A stretch of DNA of 43,368 nt from Verrucomicrobiaceae bacterium (GTDB lineage Bacteria; Verrucomicrobiota; Verrucomicrobiia; Verrucomicrobiales; Akkermansiaceae): the NCBI GenBank assembly GCA_027487435.1, contig JAIYDP010000404.1, forward strand, positions 1-43,368. Direction: 5' to 3'. Numbering within the stretch: position 1 is the first letter of the stretch; each line of letters opens with the position of its first letter. This document shows positions 1-8,596 of this stretch, piece after piece. The notes beneath the pieces are model-generated. The model was given only the letters and a program-made list of their open reading frames with translations. It did no database searches and was not told where the DNA came from. The translations under genes were made by a program, and so were the position numbers.

Positions 1-224
1 ATTTGTTGCTTGCAGCTCCAGATTTGTTGCTTGCAGCTCCAGATTTGTTGCTTGCGGCTCCAGATTTGTAGCTTGCGGCCCCAGATTTGCAGCTTGCAGC
101 TCTAGATTTGTTGCTTGCGGCTCCAGATTTGTTGCTTACGGCTTCAGATTTGTTGTTTGCGGCCTCAGATTTGTAGCTTGCGGCTTCAGATTTGTAGCTT
201 GCGGCTCCTGATTTGTTGCTTGCG
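1..224. repeat. Tandem array 1, 21-bp units (about 10.7 copies)
   Basis: Ten complete 21-bp units fill 1-210 and a partial unit runs to about 224. Each unit opens with ATTTG, has GCTTGC near the middle and ends in CTCCAG or a close variant. Differences cluster at unit positions 6-8, 13-14 and 16-19. The unit contains no stop codon in several frames, so long ORFs made of 7-residue repeats appear on both strands; these look like by-products. The array touches the window edge, so its true length is unknown. Confidence 0.95.
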
Positions 225-442
225 AAGGAATTTTTGCGAGGAGCGGACGGTTGGTGCGACGCAGAAGGGCAACCGGAGGTCGAAGAAGCAGCGCTTGGGA
301 GAGGATTGTTTTTTGCCGCAAATTCGTATTCACGGGAATGGTTTATCTTACAGAAACCCGTCGAGATCAAGGAGGATTTTGCAGGAATTTTTTTGTTATG
401 CTTCCGCGCATGATGTTTTGTGGTTTTCGACTAGAAGAAAAG

Positions 443-634
443 ATGGGATTTTTTGTGGGGAAGAAACTTCTAGAACTATGGAAACAGGCGGGACGCCCGT
501 TTGCCGAGACAGGCTGGAAGCACTGTCCTCCTATCACAAAACCTGATGACGCAAGGTATAGCACACTGCTGGCTCTGGCTTGTGCGCTCCTGCATTCCCC
601 GAACAAAGGAGTCAAGAGCGAGAAAGCCTGCTAA
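443..634 (+). CDS. Small hypothetical ORF (63 aa), doubtful
   Basis: A 63-residue frame opens at an ATG preceded by a purine-rich stretch (agaagaaaag) that could serve as a ribosome binding site. Its N-terminus is hydrophobic and basic (MGFFVGKKLLELWKQAG). No family is recognised. It lies in the otherwise empty stretch between array 1 and the next gene and reads in the same frame as that gene, separated by stop codons, so it could also be a decayed upstream part of it. The interval 225-442 shows nothing convincing. Confidence 0.2.
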   Translation: MGFFVGKKLLELWKQAGRPFAETGWKHCPPITKPDDARYSTLLALACALLHSPNKGVKSEKAC

Positions 635-685
635 GAGAAGCCTTTTGCTTGCCAATGATCTGATTCCGCACCTATTGTTTCGTGC

Positions 686-1273
686 GTGTTGCTTGCTCGT
701 CATAATCGAAAATGTGTTATCGCAGCGATTGGGTGGATCTTGCTGTCGCCTTTTGGCTGGGTCTCGGCTTGGTGGTTTTTTTACTATGTTTTTGATCGGT
801 CATTGAAACGATTTGATATCATTTTGCCAAGTTATGTGATGATCAGTTTTGCCGTGATTTGTATGTTGGTTCTTTGCAGTTCAGCGTGGAAGATTTGGAA
901 ACAACAGACGAGCCTCTCGGACGATTTTGTGAACTGGAATCAACGCGGACTGACAGAGGAATCTGGTGGGGCTGTCGCGGTGAATTTTTACACGGCGCAA
1001 GTGACAGCCCCGGCATTGTTGGCCAGCAGGCTATTTCTCCTCGGGCCGATTTCTTTGCTTCGCGCTCGCGATCATTGGCATCGTCGTCTTCCCAACGATG
1101 AAGCAAGTGAGCGACGGCTGTGCGATAAATTGCTAGAATTGCAAAAGATCGCAAAGTGGCAAGGTCTCGCCGATCATCCGGGCGAAGAAATTTCGATCTT
1201 TCAACTGGCTCAGATGGGCTTGATTGATTTCAGCACGAAACCAAGCGTTCGATTCAAAGCAAAACAACTATGA
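686..1273 (+). CDS. Membrane protein of unknown function
   Basis: A 195-residue protein with two hydrophobic segments near the N-terminus (about residues 10-32 and 48-66), followed by a soluble, charged C-terminal part of about 125 residues. The only in-frame upstream initiation codon is GTG at 686; a TTG follows directly. Its stop overlaps the start of the next gene in ATGA, so the two are probably co-translated. I do not recognise the family. The topology suggests a small inner-membrane protein with a cytoplasmic tail. Confidence 0.6.
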   Translation: MLLARHNRKCVIAAIGWILLSPFGWVSAWWFFYYVFDRSLKRFDIILPSYVMISFAVICMLVLCSSAWKIWKQQTSLSDDFVNWNQRGLTEESGGAVAVNFYTAQVTAPALLASRLFLLGPISLLRARDHWHRRLPNDEASERRLCDKLLELQKIAKWQGLADHPGEEISIFQLAQMGLIDFSTKPSVRFKAKQL

Positions 1274-1521
1274 CATTCCTGCCCTTATCCACTTTCTTAG
1301 CAGCATTTTATACCCGCAACCCTCTATCCTTACTAGCACTGGGGTTGGTCTGCACAGTTCTTGGCATTCGCTTGCTGATCAAAGGCCGACAGGGCGACAC
1401 CCTAATGCCAGGAACCAACTTCACCTACTTGCCGGTATGGCTTTTCTATGTTTCAGGCATCCTCATGCAACTCCCGCTACCTCTTGCCTGGTGGTTTTTG
1501 CGAGCCCAAGGAGTGCTGTAG
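1270..1521 (+). CDS. Small two-helix membrane protein
   Basis: An 83-residue, very hydrophobic protein with two predicted transmembrane stretches (about residues 15-36 and 52-76) joined by a short polar loop containing KGRQGD. Its ATG overlaps the upstream stop by the classic ATGA arrangement, which supports both starts and suggests the two membrane proteins act together. No family assigned. From 1522 to 1767 I see no gene or clear regulatory motif. Confidence 0.6.
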   Translation: MTFLPLSTFLAAFYTRNPLSLLALGLVCTVLGIRLLIKGRQGDTLMPGTNFTYLPVWLFYVSGILMQLPLPLAWWFLRAQGVL

Positions 1522-1767
1522 AGCATGAGATTGAGCGAAACAATCGATTTGCTTGCTGTAACTCACGCGAAACGAAAACCACGTTACTGGCGAGAACGTT
1601 TCAAGGAGGGACAGTCATCGCAACCACAAGGCTAACGAAAAGCATTTTACTTCTGTAGCTCCATTCGCACCATGCCGGCTCTAGCGTAGGGAAAATCTGC
1701 TTGTCGGCTCTTTCTTAGTGGCTATAGTCCGCCAGACCTCCTTGGTTCATCCCTGCCCGCTCTCACC

Positions 1768-2673
1768 ATGCTTTTTCCTTCAAGGCTCAATCTCAACATT
1801 CTGCTTGCGCTCAGCGCAGCGTTCGGCTGTTGCGCTTTTCCTGCGAAAGCTCAAGTCGATGCGCGTGTCGTAGTCCCCTCATCTCAGCCAAGACAAGCGC
1901 CTGTGCGCGCTGCTGCACCACAACTTCGCAGTCTCTATCCATGGAAGCTACATATCATTTCTACGGTGTTCTGGATCGGCGAGACACCAACCCAGAACAA
2001 TCCTGTGCCGAACCACGTTTCTTCATGGGATCGCAACTGGAAAAACAATTACGGCGGCTTTGATGACCCTTCCCCGGCCAATCGTGTCGCTTCTCATTCT
2101 AGCGGAGAATTTCGCCCTAGGAGCTTTATTCCCAAGCTCAACAGCTTTTACATCGCCCTTCCTTACAACGATAAAACTGTATCCGGCCATCAATCGGAAG
2201 CCAGTCGAGTCATTCCGTGGTTTAACCGTGTGAAGCGCGGCGAAAGCGATAGTGTCCTCAAAGGACGATGGGTGCAGGTGTATAGCAACAATCGCTCTTG
2301 CTACGCGCAATGGGAAGATGTGGGGCCTTTTGTGGTCGATGACTGGCCTTATGTTTTTGGCGACAAACGCCCGGTCAACACCAGCAACAAGGGAGCAGGG
2401 ATCGATCTTTCGCCCGCAGTTCGCGACTACTTAGGCATTCCAGATTCGCACATCGTTCACTGGCGTTTCGTCGAGGACAACCAAGTTCCCTTTGGTCCGT
2501 GGAAAAAATACGGAGCGCAAACAGCACCGAGCGCCACCCCTGATGCACGCGTCGTCACAGGAGTGGGCAGCAAAGATCTCGCGGCGCAGCAACGCTACTA
2601 CGAATACCTAAAAAAAATCCGTGACGAGCAGTATCGAAACAAAACGCAGTCACAACTCCAAAATGGCAACTAA
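1768..2673 (+). CDS. Secreted protein with RlpA/double-psi-barrel-like region
   Basis: A 301-residue exported protein: residues 1-29 form a signal peptide (hydrophobic core LNILLALSAAFGCCAF, then PAKAQ). The mature part contains a segment around residues 165-225 with the order C-x-A-Q-W-x-D-V-G-P-F, DDWPYVFG, then AGIDLSPAVRDYLG. This matches the D-x-G-P-F ... I-D-L-S pattern of double-psi beta-barrel proteins such as RlpA, which act on or bind cell-wall glycan. The tail is charged and Gln-rich. The family match rests on pattern reading only; the exact role is open. It ends 22 bp from the convergent reductase gene. Confidence 0.6.
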   Translation: MLFPSRLNLNILLALSAAFGCCAFPAKAQVDARVVVPSSQPRQAPVRAAAPQLRSLYPWKLHIISTVFWIGETPTQNNPVPNHVSSWDRNWKNNYGGFDDPSPANRVASHSSGEFRPRSFIPKLNSFYIALPYNDKTVSGHQSEASRVIPWFNRVKRGESDSVLKGRWVQVYSNNRSCYAQWEDVGPFVVDDWPYVFGDKRPVNTSNKGAGIDLSPAVRDYLGIPDSHIVHWRFVEDNQVPFGPWKKYGAQTAPSATPDARVVTGVGSKDLAAQQRYYEYLKKIRDEQYRNKTQSQLQNGN

Positions 2674-2695
2674 CAATACCGAACCGTGGGGCTCA

Positions 2696-3763
2696 TCACG
2701 ATAGCGTCGGATAATCGTTATAACCCACAGATCCTCTTGAGTAGAAGGTGCTGGGATCCGGCACGTTGAGCGCGGCGCCTACTTTGATACGAGCAGGAAG
2801 ATCAGGATTGGCGAGAAACGATGTACCAAAGGCCACCGCATCAACAGCACCTGAAGCGATGGCCGCTTCTGCTTCGTTGGCGTCATATCCCATGTTGCTG
2901 ATCAAAACTCCTTGGTAGTGCTCGCGAATCGGCGTGAGAACATCGCCGCTTTGGATTTGCAAAATATCCCCGCGCATGACGTGAAGGTAAGCGAGGTGGC
3001 ATTCATTCAGTCGCTTTGCCAACCATGTAGCAAGGCCTACGGGATCGCTATCGATCATGCTATTGTAACTATTGAGTGGCGAAATACGAACTCCAACGCG
3101 GTCGCTACCCCAAACCGAAACCACCGCATCGATCACTTCGAGAAGCAGTCGAGCACGATTCTCCAGTGAGCCGCCATAAGGGCCTGTGCGTTTGTTGGCA
3201 CTATCTCTAAGGAATTCGTCCAAGAGATAGCCATTGGCACCATGGATTTCCACGCCGTCAAAGCCAGCGGCTAAGGCATTCTCCGCAGCTTTTTTGAATC
3301 CCGCAATGATGCTAGGAATTTCCTCATCCGCTAGTTCTCTAGGAGTGACGTAAGGTTTTTTTCCTTCCGGAGTATGAACTTCATCACCCGTGATCGGAAT
3401 GGCACTTGGAGCTACGGGCTGAACACCGTCATTGAGGAGAGGATGGCAAGCCCGACCGCCATGCCAAATTTGCAGAAAAATACGACCACCCGCAGCATGC
3501 ACCGCATCGGTCGTGAGCTTCCAGCCAGCGACTTGCGCTTCAGAATAAATCCCAGGCTCCATCCAGAAAGAAGAATTTCCCTCCATCACCATGGTCGCTT
3601 CGGCAATGATCAGACCCGCACTAGCGCGCTGAGAATAATGCTCTGCCATCAATGGCCCAGGGACATGATCCGCTTCAGCACGACAACGGGTCAATGGTGC
3701 CATAAGGATTCGATTGGGAATTTCGAGCGCGCCAACTTGCAGAGGAGTAAAGAGTGAAGACAT
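2696..3763 (-). CDS. Old Yellow Enzyme family NAD(P)H:alkene reductase
   Basis: This gene encodes a 355-residue FMN-dependent ene-reductase of the NemA/OYE family, expected to reduce activated C=C bonds or nitro compounds with NAD(P)H in the cytoplasm. Visible signatures: the N-terminal FMN-binding region IPNRILMAPLTRCRA, the substrate/active-site stretch GFDGVEIHGANGYLLDEF with the H-x-x-N pair, the following RTGPYGGSLENRAR segment, and the C-terminal phosphate-binding part around AFGTSFLANPDLP. The family normally starts as M-x-x-LF-x-P, so ATG at 3763 was preferred to an upstream in-frame ATG that would add 35 non-family residues. It is transcribed alone. The physiological substrate is not deducible. 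Confidence 0.9.
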   Translation of the reverse strand: MSSLFTPLQVGALEIPNRILMAPLTRCRAEADHVPGPLMAEHYSQRASAGLIIAEATMVMEGNSSFWMEPGIYSEAQVAGWKLTTDAVHAAGGRIFLQIWHGGRACHPLLNDGVQPVAPSAIPITGDEVHTPEGKKPYVTPRELADEEIPSIIAGFKKAAENALAAGFDGVEIHGANGYLLDEFLRDSANKRTGPYGGSLENRARLLLEVIDAVVSVWGSDRVGVRISPLNSYNSMIDSDPVGLATWLAKRLNECHLAYLHVMRGDILQIQSGDVLTPIREHYQGVLISNMGYDANEAEAAIASGAVDAVAFGTSFLANPDLPARIKVGAALNVPDPSTFYSRGSVGYNDYPTLS

Positions 3764-3931
3764 AAGAAGTACTATTCGGTGACAAAAGCATTTTGCTTGT
3801 GCAGTGAAATGGATAGCAGCATTCACCCATTGTGCAAGCTGATTTACGCGAACTGATACACACACCATGAGCCTTTTTCACCATGATAAAGCAATGCTGG
3901 CAATTCATGAGAGAAATGCCATGCTCCCCCC

Positions 3932-4465
3932 GTGCAAAGCTTGCTGAATACCGTTGCCGATTTGATGCATAGCAAAAATCTTCCAGGTCTGATGATCGGA
4001 GGACACGCTGTTACGGTCTTGGGGCATCCGCGGGCGACGTTCGATCTGGATCTTTTGATACCACGATATGCGGCACAGGATTGGCGAAAGGCACTCGCAG
4101 GATTGCGCTACTCGTTGTTTGCGGAGTCGGACAATTTTCATCAGTACGAAGCGCCAGTGGATTTTCCATTACCACCGATCGACTTGATGCTGGTGGATGC
4201 TGATGTTTTCACCATTCTAGAAGCTTCAAAAACGAACACCAAACCCATAGCGGTTCCCTCTGTGGAAGCCATGATCGCGCTCAAGCTTCATGCCGCCAAA
4301 CAAGCCACAAGAACCGACAGTGAGAAAGACTGGTCGGATATCATTGCCTTGTTCAAGGCGCATCAACTCAGTCTTGACGAAGCCTCGATTCATGCGATGG
4401 TCATGCGCCATGGAGGAGCATACGCCATCAACAGAATCCAAACTGCGCTCGCTGGCGGAAATTGA
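3932..4465 (+). CDS. Nucleotidyltransferase-fold protein (DUF6036/AbiEii-like)
   Basis: A 177-residue cytoplasmic protein with the signature of the nucleotidyltransferase superfamily near the N-terminus: GGHAV, then R-x-T-x-DLDLLIP, providing the metal-binding acidic pair. A later KLHAAKQ and SEKDWSDI segment is typical of the AbiEii/DUF6036 branch. Some relatives are toxins of toxin-antitoxin pairs; others have unknown roles. The start is a GTG with no strong ribosome binding site; nearby ATGs are out of frame. A small ORF overlaps its 3' end, so the two are probably co-expressed. Function as toxin or repair enzyme cannot be decided here. Confidence 0.7.
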   Translation: MQSLLNTVADLMHSKNLPGLMIGGHAVTVLGHPRATFDLDLLIPRYAAQDWRKALAGLRYSLFAESDNFHQYEAPVDFPLPPIDLMLVDADVFTILEASKTNTKPIAVPSVEAMIALKLHAAKQATRTDSEKDWSDIIALFKAHQLSLDEASIHAMVMRHGGAYAINRIQTALAGGN

Positions 4466-4619
4466 TTTCCCCACTGGCCCTGGTCCTGTTCCTCACGCGG
4501 TTCGATTTCTCGATGCACGTGATGTCGAGGCTCATTTTGCCGCTCTGCAAGTCAATCCTCCGAGTGCCGAGGAACGTTGGGAAAAAAAACGCCATGCCAT
4601 TCCATTTCCTGGCGTGTAA
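4410..4619 (+). CDS. Small protein overlapping the nucleotidyltransferase gene
   Basis: A 69-residue acidic, Pro-rich protein (EIDFPTGPGPVPHAVRF early, ERWEKKRHAIPFPGV at the end) that starts 56 bp inside the preceding gene in another frame. No family is recognised. The long overlap suggests translational coupling; the partner gene's fold makes a two-gene module of toxin-antitoxin type conceivable, but nothing in this protein proves it. The part beyond 4465 is uniquely coding and shows no stop until 4617, which supports it being real. Confidence 0.45.
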   Translation: MEEHTPSTESKLRSLAEIDFPTGPGPVPHAVRFLDARDVEAHFAALQVNPPSAEERWEKKRHAIPFPGV

Positions 4620-4736
4620 AGGCAAGAGCATTCATGTAAAAACTTTCGCTGCTCACAAGATCCGAAGTAACACGCAGATCAGAAAGAGAACGCGAAGTGA
4701 TTTATAGAGGATTCCGGTTTTCATGAACACAGGGTC

Positions 4737-4764
4737 TTGACTCGGTGAACGAATTGATTATTCT
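4737..4764 (+). promoter_or_regulatory. Candidate sigma70-like promoter for the PA14 protein
   Basis: TTGACT at 4737-4742, a 16-bp spacer, then TATTCT at 4759-4764, placed 21 bp before the start codon of the giant secreted protein. The -35 box is one mismatch and the -10 box two mismatches from consensus. Housekeeping consensus use in this group is assumed. Confidence 0.4.
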
Positions 4765-4785
4765 GCGACAGCTGAAGTAAAGAAA

Positions 4786-7700
4786 ATGAAACTTTCCCCG
4801 ACAATCATTCTCATGTATCGATGGCTACTAAGGCAGATTTTACTACAGTCAATTCGCTTGATTGCAGTCATTGGGCTATCTTTTTTTGTCTCACCTCTAC
4901 TATTCGCACAGCCCGCCACGGGGTCCATTAGCCGACACGTCTGGACGAACATCATTGGCACTCAGGTGTCTGACCTCACAAGCCTCAGCAGTTTTCCGGC
5001 TTCGCCAAATACCACAAGTACCATTTCGTCTTTCCAAGCACCTACGAATGCGGCTGACAACTTCGGCTCGCGCGTCTTCGGCTGGGTTCATGCGCCTGTG
5101 ACCGGCAACTACACCTTCTATCTCCATGCCGATGACAACGCAGAACTCTGGCTCAGCACGAATCGCTTTCCAGAGGATCGGCGCTTAATCGCATCGGTAT
5201 CAGGATGGACTAACCCAAACGATTGGACAAAATTTCCTTCGCAAACGTCTGCAAGCATTCCGCTTGTAGCTGGACAGCACTACTTCATCGAGGCACTGCA
5301 TAAGGAAGGCACTGGCGGGGATAATCTTGGTGTTGCCTGGTCTTACACAGGACAGAGTTTGATCATCATTCCTGGCAACCGCCTCAGTCCATGGCAAAAC
5401 CTAGCGCCCACTGCCACTGCTGACCAAGCAACTGTGGGTGTCGGTGGCATGGTAGGCATTCCCGTGCTTGCGAATGACGTTGACCCTAACGGCGCGACCG
5501 ACATCAATTCCTCCACGCCCGAAATCGTCACGCCTCCCACTCGTGGCACTGTCGTTGTGGATGCGACAAATCGAATGATCCGCTACACCCACACAGCCAA
5601 CGGTACTACGTCCGATTCTTTTAGTTATCGGATTCGAGATGTCGCGGGTCTTGCTTCGACAGCTACGGTTTCCATCACCGTTAGCGCTGCCGCTCGCCTG
5701 CCTATGCCGTACGCGGCGATGCCGTCGAGTCCGCCACAGCAGAGTATTTCTCTCGTTGACGCTTTCCCGGGGCAAACCTTTTCTTCCCCGCTGGGATTCG
5801 CCTCGCCGCCTGGAGAAAAGAATCGGCTCTTCGTGGTCGAAAAGGATGGCGATATTGAGGTGATACCGAACCTCGCAACTCCAAGCTCAAGCACGTTCCT
5901 TAACCTCGATGCCATCGTTAACGCGCGAACCACTGCGCCGGCGGAGGTATTTCAAACGGGTAGCGAACAAGGACTGCTTGGACTCGCCTTTCATCCAAAC
6001 TACGCTACCAACCGACGTTTTTTTGTCGTTTACTCACTGACTGTAGGAGGCAGTCGCGTGCAACGACTTTCGGAGTTCACCACATCATCAACGAATCCCA
6101 ATCTTGCTCTCACCAATTCGGAAAGAATCTTCATTCAGCAGGCAAACGATGCCAGCAATCACAATGGCGGCGATATCCATTTCGGAGCGGATGGTTTTCT
6201 TTACATGAGTTGGGGGGACGAAGGAAATAGTAACGATAGTTTGAACAACTCGCAGACCATTACGAAAGATTTCTGGTCGTCCATCACCCGCATTGATGTG
6301 GACTTAGAACCGCAAGATTACACCGTCAACGATGGCAGTGCAGGCGATGATGCAAACCTCCGCCCTAACGCCCATCCAGCGATCGTTCTCGATACCAATG
6401 GCAATCCTCGTTACGAAGTTCCGGCCAATAATCCATGGGTAGGGGCTACTAGTTTTCTTGGATCGACAGTGTCGCCAACGAGTGTCCGCACCGAGTTTTG
6501 GGCCATGGGGCTGCGCAATCCGTGGCGCATGTCATTTGATCCTACCACAGGTGCGCTGTGGTGCGCCGATGTCGGTCAAGGCGCGCGCGAGGAGGTCAAT
6601 CGCATCGTGCGTGGCGGCAATTACGAGTGGGCCTTCCGCGAAGGTTCGATAACAGGGACGAAATGGAATAGCCGTCCGTCAGGCTGGGTCGGATCTCATC
6701 CGCCTGTTTGGGATTACACGCGCGGAAGCGGTAGCTTGCAAGGAATGTCCGTCACCGGCGGTGTAGTGTACCGCGGCAGTCGCATTCCCACCCTCATTGG
6801 CAAATACATTTTCGCCGACTATGTCTCCGGCAATGTTTGGTCTCTCGATGACTCGGTGTCTCCGATTGTTGTCCAGCGCATCGCAGGCGAGGTGGGGATT
6901 GCTGGATTCGGACGTGATCCCTCGAATGACGACGTGCTCCTCGCCGACCTTGATAACGGCCTCATTCGCCGCCTAATCTCGCAGAACGTGACATCAGGCT
7001 TTCCTACCACATTAGCTGCCACTGGCCTTTTTGCTGATCCCGCCGCGCTCATCCCGAACCCTGGACTCATCGCTTATGACGTCAATCTTCCCTTTTGGTC
7101 CGATCATGCAATGAAACGCCGATGGTTCGGTCATCCCTCCATCTCTCCACAGCTAACATTTTCCCGTGAAGGCAACTGGAGCTTTCCCGATGGCACAATC
7201 TGGGTGAAGCACTTTGATATCGAAACCACACGCGGAAATCCTGCAACCTCACGCCGCTTAGAAACCCGCGTCTTGGTTCGCAACAGCACTGGTGCCTATG
7301 GTGTGTCTTATCGATGGAATTCTGCTGGCACCGCAGCTACGCTAGTCGATTCTGCAGGCGAGGAGTTTGATCTCAATATCATCAACAACGGCGTCTCCTC
7401 TGTCCAACGCTGGCGCATTCCTTCGATGGCCGAGTGTATGTCGTGTCACTCACCCCAAGCGGGACATGCTCTCTCTTTTCACACGCGACAACTCAATCGC
7501 ACCGGATCGATAGCCGGAGTATCAGGAAACTTCATCGAGAGACTCTCCCAAGCGGGGTATCTGGCTGGACTTAATGTAGCGGCTGTCGATTTGCCACGTC
7601 ACGTCGCACCGAACGATGCCGACCACTCACTAGAAGCGCGAGCGAGATCCTATCTTTCGGTCAACTGTGGCTACTGCCACAACCCAGGAGGCTCAGTGCC

Positions 7701-8319
7701 AGCTTCTTGGGATGCTCGGTCACATCCCCCCTTGTTTACCACAGGAATGATCAATGGCTCGGTAACGAGTTCGGTCAACTCCGCAGATCGACTTATCGTT
7801 CCCGGGAATGATGCACGATCCGTGATGCTCAATCGAGCCGCCGCCCGCAATGGCTACACGCGCATGCCGCCCATAGGATCAAGTGTCATTGATGCGCAAG
7901 GCGTGCAACTTCTCACCGATTGGATTCTTTCCGAACTCCCTGCTCGCCAGAGTTTCAGTCAATGGCGCCAATCCCATTTTAGTTCGACCACATCAGCGAG
8001 AGGCGAACCCAACTTCGATGCGGATAACGACGGCAGAACCAACATGATGGAATTCCTCGCAAATACTCAGCCACTCATCGTCGATAAGCCCACGGCTCCA
8101 AAAATCACTATGACTCCCAGCCATGCAAGAATTACCATGCCTGCCCTACCTGGGCGAAACATGCTGATCGAAACATCAACGAATATGCGAAATTGGAGCA
8201 CATGGCAAGCAAGCGGAAATGATGGAATTTCCTCACCGCCAGGAAGCATGGTAACTCTTGAAGCGCCCACCAACGGCGCGCCAGCCGCATTTTTCCGTGC
8301 AGTCATCCGTGAGGAATAA
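4786..8319 (+). CDS. Secreted PA14 / PQQ-type sugar dehydrogenase-like / cytochrome c protein
   Basis: An 1177-residue exported protein. Order seen: signal sequence (about 1-42, ending FVSPLLFAQ), PA14 carbohydrate-binding-like domain (about 45-205, with GWVHAPVTGNYTFYLHADDNAEL), cadherin/Ig-like linker (about 207-300), a six-bladed propeller of the glucose/sorbosone dehydrogenase family (about 325-740, with GLLGLAFHPNY, NHNGGDIHFGADGFLYMSWGD, GLRNPWRMSFDP), then a cytochrome-like part with CMSCH at 884-888 and CGYCH at 961-965, and a C-terminal Ca-binding-like DADNDGRTNMMEF. A periplasmic or surface sugar or polyol oxidation role with electrons passed to heme is likely. The ATG at 4813 is an alternative start giving a more usual signal peptide length. 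Confidence 0.85.
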   Translation: MKLSPTIILMYRWLLRQILLQSIRLIAVIGLSFFVSPLLFAQPATGSISRHVWTNIIGTQVSDLTSLSSFPASPNTTSTISSFQAPTNAADNFGSRVFGWVHAPVTGNYTFYLHADDNAELWLSTNRFPEDRRLIASVSGWTNPNDWTKFPSQTSASIPLVAGQHYFIEALHKEGTGGDNLGVAWSYTGQSLIIIPGNRLSPWQNLAPTATADQATVGVGGMVGIPVLANDVDPNGATDINSSTPEIVTPPTRGTVVVDATNRMIRYTHTANGTTSDSFSYRIRDVAGLASTATVSITVSAAARLPMPYAAMPSSPPQQSISLVDAFPGQTFSSPLGFASPPGEKNRLFVVEKDGDIEVIPNLATPSSSTFLNLDAIVNARTTAPAEVFQTGSEQGLLGLAFHPNYATNRRFFVVYSLTVGGSRVQRLSEFTTSSTNPNLALTNSERIFIQQANDASNHNGGDIHFGADGFLYMSWGDEGNSNDSLNNSQTITKDFWSSITRIDVDLEPQDYTVNDGSAGDDANLRPNAHPAIVLDTNGNPRYEVPANNPWVGATSFLGSTVSPTSVRTEFWAMGLRNPWRMSFDPTTGALWCADVGQGAREEVNRIVRGGNYEWAFREGSITGTKWNSRPSGWVGSHPPVWDYTRGSGSLQGMSVTGGVVYRGSRIPTLIGKYIFADYVSGNVWSLDDSVSPIVVQRIAGEVGIAGFGRDPSNDDVLLADLDNGLIRRLISQNVTSGFPTTLAATGLFADPAALIPNPGLIAYDVNLPFWSDHAMKRRWFGHPSISPQLTFSREGNWSFPDGTIWVKHFDIETTRGNPATSRRLETRVLVRNSTGAYGVSYRWNSAGTAATLVDSAGEEFDLNIINNGVSSVQRWRIPSMAECMSCHSPQAGHALSFHTRQLNRTGSIAGVSGNFIERLSQAGYLAGLNVAAVDLPRHVAPNDADHSLEARARSYLSVNCGYCHNPGGSVPASWDARSHPPLFTTGMINGSVTSSVNSADRLIVPGNDARSVMLNRAAARNGYTRMPPIGSSVIDAQGVQLLTDWILSELPARQSFSQWRQSHFSSTTSARGEPNFDADNDGRTNMMEFLANTQPLIVDKPTAPKITMTPSHARITMPALPGRNMLIETSTNMRNWSTWQASGNDGISSPPGSMVTLEAPTNGAPAAFFRAVIREE

Positions 8320-8464
8320 CAAGCACACGCTGTTGCCAGAGGGATGCTCATACACGCTCATGTGCATGACAAGTTATCCCATGCCGAAGAGCAATACGCA
8401 TGCCATGCCCATCGTGCGGTAATACTTCGTATTTCTGTTAGACTAGCAAATCATTGTCTTCACA

Positions 8465-8596
8465 ATGAAGCTTGTGAATTTTCGAGAAGACGACCTACAT
8501 GCCAAATCAGGTGCACTTCCCGCTATCCAGAAAGCAGTTGCATCTGACGCTCGCTACTGCTTAGATGTCGAGACGATACGACCATGCAACTTGTGA
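8465..8596 (+). CDS. Possible 43-aa leader ORF overlapping codA
   Basis: A 43-codon frame begins MKLVNFREDDLHAKSG and stops 13 bp inside the deaminase gene, in another frame. Residue composition looks protein-like but there is no clear ribosome binding site and no recognised family. It may be a coupling leader, a gene remnant, or chance. The stretch 8320-8464 shows no other gene. Confidence 0.2.
   Translation: MKLVNFREDDLHAKSGALPAIQKAVASDARYCLDVETIRPCNL

Noticed and set aside
1..224. CRISPR array
   Set aside because: Units are contiguous, with no unique spacers and no cas genes; the same holds for the other two arrays.
8320..8583. Possible riboswitch upstream of the deaminase operon
   Set aside because: I found no purine-riboswitch core or strong paired stems.
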